From the NCBI GenBank assembly GCA_903879765.1, contig CAIRMS010000048.1, forward strand, positions 1 through 7,820: a stretch of DNA of 7,820 bases. Reading direction: 5' to 3'. Numbering within the stretch: the first letter of the stretch is position 1; every line of letters begins with the position of its first letter. The DNA is from an uncultured Flavobacteriales bacterium. Lineage in GTDB: Bacteria; Bacteroidota; Bacteroidia; Flavobacteriales_D; Crocinitomicaceae. Position numbers and translations under genes: made by a program. The notes under the pieces were generated by a model that saw only the letters and a list, made by a program, of their open reading frames with translations, was not told the origin of the DNA and made no database searches. Shown here piece by piece: positions 6,561 to 7,820 of this stretch.

Positions 6561-6588
6561 GAATTTTAACTAAGGAATTATGTTTGGA

Positions 6589-6596
6589 CAAAATTA
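6589..6596 (-). promoter_or_regulatory. Putative -7 box TAATTTTG for the transketolase-VWA operon
   Basis: The minus-strand octamer TAATTTTG fits TAnnTTTG and lies 28 nt upstream of the ATG at 6560, implying a leader of about 20-25 nt. The expected -33 region (around 6616-6620) reads ATTTCATG rather than a clean TTTG, so the promoter may be weak or activator-dependent. Confidence 0.5.
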
Positions 6597-6611
6597 AGTT
6601 TTATTAACTTA
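6595..6611. repeat. Short perfect inverted repeat (TAAGTT-N5-AACTTA) at the operon promoter
   Basis: Six-base arms, TAAGTT (6595-6600) and AACTTA (6606-6611), separated by TTATT. The structure abuts and overlaps by two bases the -7 box of the transketolase operon, a position suited to an operator. With only 12 paired A/T-rich bases, chance occurrence is quite possible. Confidence 0.3.
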
Positions 6612-6689
6612 GCATGAAATTGAAATATTTGAACATTAGGTACAACTTTTCAACGATATTAAACGTCTAGTCGACACAAAACTGAATTC

Positions 6690-7058
6690 ATGAAAAAAGG
6701 TTTACTCGTTATCTTACTTGCATTTGCTCAGCAATTCGTTGCTCAAAAGGCAAGTCCAGCATTAGCAAAAAGTTATTCAAAAACAGAATTACAGTCCTTT
6801 GAACAAGATGGACAAGGAACAATAAACGTCCTCAACTACGCAATAGATCATTCTTGTTACACGGTTGTTATTCCCGAAGGCAAAGATGTAAGTCAATTTC
6901 CTTCGATTTCAGTGAAATCCAAAAAAGAGATTCGTTTTACGGACTATCAATTGCAAATCAAGGACCGAACTCAATATTTCAAAATTGAAGGAAGCAATGA
7001 ACTGTTAGTTGTAAAGTCCATTAATATTCTGAAGTTAGAAATGCAAAACAAGAAATAA
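6690..7058 (+). CDS. Small exported protein of unknown function, coupled to the CUB protein
   Basis: A 122-residue protein with a clear signal peptide (MKKGLLVILLAFAQQFVAQ, cleavage around 18-19) and no lipobox. The mature part of about 103 residues contains a single cysteine (C56, in HSCYTVVIPEG) and ends in a basic tail (MQNKK). Alternating hydrophobic residues (FPSISV, IRFTDYQLQI, YFKIEG, LLVVKSINILKLEM) suggest a small beta-rich fold. I do not recognise the family. Its TAA overlaps the ATG of the next gene (TAATG), so the two are very likely one operon and translationally coupled; a role in secretion or assembly of that larger protein is an inference from position only. The gene is divergent from the transketolase operon; I see no TAnnTTTG match in front of it. 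Confidence 0.82.
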   Translation: MKKGLLVILLAFAQQFVAQKASPALAKSYSKTELQSFEQDGQGTINVLNYAIDHSCYTVVIPEGKDVSQFPSISVKSKKEIRFTDYQLQIKDRTQYFKIEGSNELLVVKSINILKLEMQNKK

Positions 7059-7820
7059 TGACAAAAAAAATACTTAGCATTTTATTCGTTGCTTTAGCTC
7101 ATTTGGGTTTTTCTCAAGTAACGTTAACGATAACAGACCCTGATTACGGTCAAACAAATCCCTTAAACTGTGCTGGAATTGTTCCAACAGGGGGAACAAA
7201 CTTTATTGATGGTGTTGGGAATTATTTGCCGAATACAGATCAAACATTGGTACTTTGTCCAGACTTAACGCAAGGATCAAAAGTTTCGATCTCTTTCGCA
7301 ACGAACATTGGTTTTGAGTTTGACATACATCCTTCGGACACTTTGTATGTGTACGACGGACCATCCACAAGTGCCCCGTTGTTGGGAGCGTATAATTCTG
7401 GAACCAATCCTGTTGGATTTTTTGTTCAAGCATCTTTTCCTAATAATCCATCTGGATGTTTAACCTTGCGTTTTCGATCCAATGGTGTAAATGAAGGCAC
7501 AGGATGGGTGGCAAATGTCGCTTGTGGAAATCCACCTCAACCCATTCAACCACACATTGAAGCGTTTAAAAATGGAGTAGGAGCAAATATTTTGAATCCA
7601 TTAGATACTGGATATGTTGATTTGTGTTTTGGAGATTCAGTTCTTTTGACTGCTACACCACTTTTTCCATATTCATTTGAGAATACGAATACGGGATACT
7701 CACAAACAGTGGCAAATTGCAATTATACCTGGACAATCGGTGGAGTTGGACAATTTACTGGAAGTTCAGTTTGGTTTACACCCCCAGCTCAATCAGGTTA
7801 CTATGTAGATTTAAAAGTTC
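7058..7820 (+). CDS. CUB-domain surface protein, N-terminal part only (probable type IX secretion client)
   Basis: The frame is open from ATG 7058 to the window edge: 254 complete codons plus one base. A signal peptide (MTKKILSILFVALAHLGFSQ) is followed by a CUB-like domain at about 30-157: cysteines C38, C67, C134 and C156 in the expected paired positions, the hallmark DTLYVYDGPSTSAPLLG (94-110), and the closing strands CLTLRFRSNG...GTGWVANVAC (134-156). From about 187 a second module begins with YVDLCFGDSVLLTATP and CNYTWTIGG, typical of PKD/Ig-like modules in large Bacteroidota surface proteins that end in a gliding-motility-associated or T9SS C-terminal domain. That C-terminus is outside the window, so T9SS export is inferred. 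Likely roles are adhesion or surface binding. The start is fixed by the signal peptide and by the 1-nt overlap with the upstream gene. Confidence 0.88.
   Translation, partial: MTKKILSILFVALAHLGFSQVTLTITDPDYGQTNPLNCAGIVPTGGTNFIDGVGNYLPNTDQTLVLCPDLTQGSKVSISFATNIGFEFDIHPSDTLYVYDGPSTSAPLLGAYNSGTNPVGFFVQASFPNNPSGCLTLRFRSNGVNEGTGWVANVACGNPPQPIQPHIEAFKNGVGANILNPLDTGYVDLCFGDSVLLTATPLFPYSFENTNTGYSQTVANCNYTWTIGGVGQFTGSSVWFTPPAQSGYYVDLKV

Noticed and set aside
7203..7433. 76-codon minus-strand frame
   Set aside because: It lies antisense within the CUB domain, whose cysteines and YVYDGPS motif show the plus strand is the coding one.

Overview
The window looks like an ordinary chromosomal segment from a Flavobacteriales-type Bacteroidota, plausibly close to Fluviicola/Crocinitomicaceae. 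This is inferred from AT-rich DNA, -7 boxes of the TAnnTTTG type, near absence of Shine-Dalgarno sequences at the clear genes, short signal peptides ending in FGQ/WTQ/VAQ/FSQ, and a CUB-type surface protein of the kind exported by type IX secretion. No rRNA, tRNA, CRISPR array or recognisable insertion sequence was found.

Left part (1-2387): two divergent genes. A membrane-anchored protein runs off the left edge on the minus strand, behind a textbook Bacteroidota promoter (TTTG, 20 nt, TATATTTG). On the plus strand lies a complete DUF255/YyaL-type protein with a thioredoxin-like N-terminus (CHWC) and an alpha-barrel body.

Middle (2388-3366): 255 nt with no convincing gene, then a small secreted protein of unknown function, an intrinsic terminator and a two-helix DUF2892 membrane protein, the last two genes on the minus strand, each with its own -7 box.

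Central operon (3410-6560, minus strand): a split transketolase whose N-terminal (TPP/PP domain) and C-terminal (Pyr plus C-terminal domain) subunits are separated by a gene for an exported von Willebrand factor A protein. The junctions are a 1-nt overlap (TAATG) and a 2-nt gap, so the three genes should be co-transcribed and probably translationally coupled. The VWA protein has a complete MIDAS motif and what looks like three tandem beta-rich repeats. An exported VWA protein inside a cytosolic sugar-enzyme pair is the most unusual feature of the window.

Right part (6690-7820): a divergent plus-strand pair. A small exported protein of unknown function overlaps by 1 nt (again TAATG) the start of a CUB-domain surface protein that continues off the right edge.
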